Part shown: positions 63,063 to 64,000 of the stretch, piece by piece
Numbering within the stretch: position 1 is the first letter of the stretch
Layout: every line of letters begins with the position of its first letter
Assembly: GCA_035771165.1 (NCBI GenBank)
Contig: JAWNZC010000351.1
Span: 9,631,501-9,695,500 of the forward strand
Length of the DNA stretch: 64,000 nucleotides
Source: Paragorgia papillata
Taxonomy: Eukaryota > Cnidaria > Anthozoa > Scleralcyonacea > Coralliidae
Direction: 5' to 3'
Notes under the pieces: model-generated
Seen by the model: the letters and a program-made list of their open reading frames with translations, nothing else
Database searches by the model: none
Told to the model about the DNA's origin: nothing
Translations under genes and position numbers: made by a program

Positions 63063-64000
63063 TGTATGCTCACAGGCCATGCTGTGTTTTAACTTTGATA
63101 AAGAACTCAGTCAACTCGGACTCTCAGAGTAAAGCCAGCAAGGCACAGAAGGCTATGTGCTAACAACTCTACTCATATCTGGCATGAGTTCAAGCCCGGA
63201 CAGGTGTATGGTCACCCATTCAAATACCAACTCAATCATAAAGTATGGTAGTAAAGTTTTAAGTAGGTCAATGAAATTAACATAACTATATAGCTAACAA
63301 CTCACAAAATTTTCGTAAAAATATTTTCGTTACAACAATTTGTCAAACAATAATACAATCTAGTTAGAAGGTAAAGAGAATCGCTTGAGATAACAAGCAT
63401 CTCGAGTATTACTGCTGTAAAATGTAATAGTGAATGAGAACGATATCCAGCAAATTATGTCATCAAAATTATAAGAGCAACCATACATTAATTGTTCTTC
63501 AAGACATATGCATACATGCAGAAAAAGTTACAATATAAATGTTTGCACATTCATAACACAGATTTTGCATGACATTGACAGCTGCAGCATACAATTTTAC
63601 TCCATTAATACTGTATATTATAGATTTGCCAGTTACTGACATTTGACTATTTGTCATCTACATCATATCGACAATATGCTATTTAATAGCATATTTTGCT
63701 CGTGGACTACCATAGGTTTTGGGCATTGTTGCTTGACCATGAAGCTAACTTTGTTTTCTTAGAAGAAGGTCATCCATTTCTATTCGGCAACGCACAGTCT
63801 TGTCAGTTTACGAAGCTCGACCAGACATGTTGGCCATATAAATTGCCTCGTCTGAATATGAAATCGTCCACGCAACGACTCGATTAATTTGCTTTATCAT
63901 TATTCCAACAACGTCTTGTACATCACAATTAAGAATTGACTACGATTCATACTTAAAATACTTACTAAATTTGTAAAAACTTCCTCTTGTTGAATATCCC
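63063..64000. other. Right end of window, nothing recognised
   Basis: AT-rich DNA without coding similarity. A 63-aa open frame at 63696-63887 has no features of a known domain and is not called. The terminal exon(s) of the receptor's kinase-like domain were looked for here and not seen. Confidence 0.4.

Noticed and set aside
63696..63887. Possible last receptor exon or small gene
   Set aside because: The open frame has no kinase C-lobe motifs (no conserved Arg-Pro or Trp pattern) and no convincing acceptor.

Overview
This is an AT-rich eukaryotic (animal) window. It holds one recognisable multi-exon host gene on the plus strand, running from about 6.9 kb to beyond 50.7 kb. Its very long introns are packed with nested transposable elements. 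The receptor type, the retroelement mix (CR1-like LINEs with 2A-like and PHD segments, a Penelope-like element with a hammerhead ribozyme, a Crypton-like tyrosine-recombinase element, short LTR Ty3/gypsy) and the many fold-back MITEs suggest a cnidarian, probably an anthozoan such as a coral. That assignment is inference.

Host gene. Four consecutive 72-nt, phase-2 leucine-rich-repeat exons (6891, 7184, 19641, 27350) lead in frame into one large exon (29124-30169). That exon encodes a complete seven-transmembrane domain of the type C LGR / relaxin-receptor / GRL101 kind. Five further phase-compatible exons follow (35354, 39073, 39345, 39661, 50491). Together they encode most of a protein-kinase-like fold whose catalytic motifs are degenerate (HRD reads HNA, DFG reads GFS). 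The most interesting reading is an LRR-GPCR with an intracellular pseudokinase tail. Neither the 5' end (signal peptide, possible LDLa modules, earlier LRRs) nor the end of the kinase C-lobe was found here.

Layout. 1-5640: Ty3/gypsy relic split by a Crypton-like element. 5640-10650: two LRR exons, microsatellites, a MITE, an integrase fragment. 10658-15767: full-length Ty3/gypsy with two LTRs on the minus strand. 16440-19400: MULE end, LINE 5' part, Penelope 3' part with a hammerhead ribozyme. 19641: LRR exon. 22200-26150: CR1-like LINE. 27350-30169: last LRR exon, a 971-bp MULE-like element, 7TM exon. 30310-33614: a second, nearly open LINE. 34-39 kb: MITEs, kinase-like exons, a roughly 400-bp purine microsatellite. 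40.4-43.7 kb: LINE relics with nested MITEs. 43.7-48.1 kb: YqaJ-like, hAT and OTU-like relics, with a 134-bp perfect palindrome. 50.2-50.7 kb: a 25-bp MULE remnant and a kinase-like exon. 51-54.7 kb: compound CACTA-type microsatellite containing an R2-type LINE. 55.4-59.2 kb: two plus-strand LINEs. 59.6-64 kb: LINE relic, fold-back elements, no further gene seen.

The elements do not form a cooperating system with the receptor. They are intronic insertions, and their nesting gives a relative order of events.
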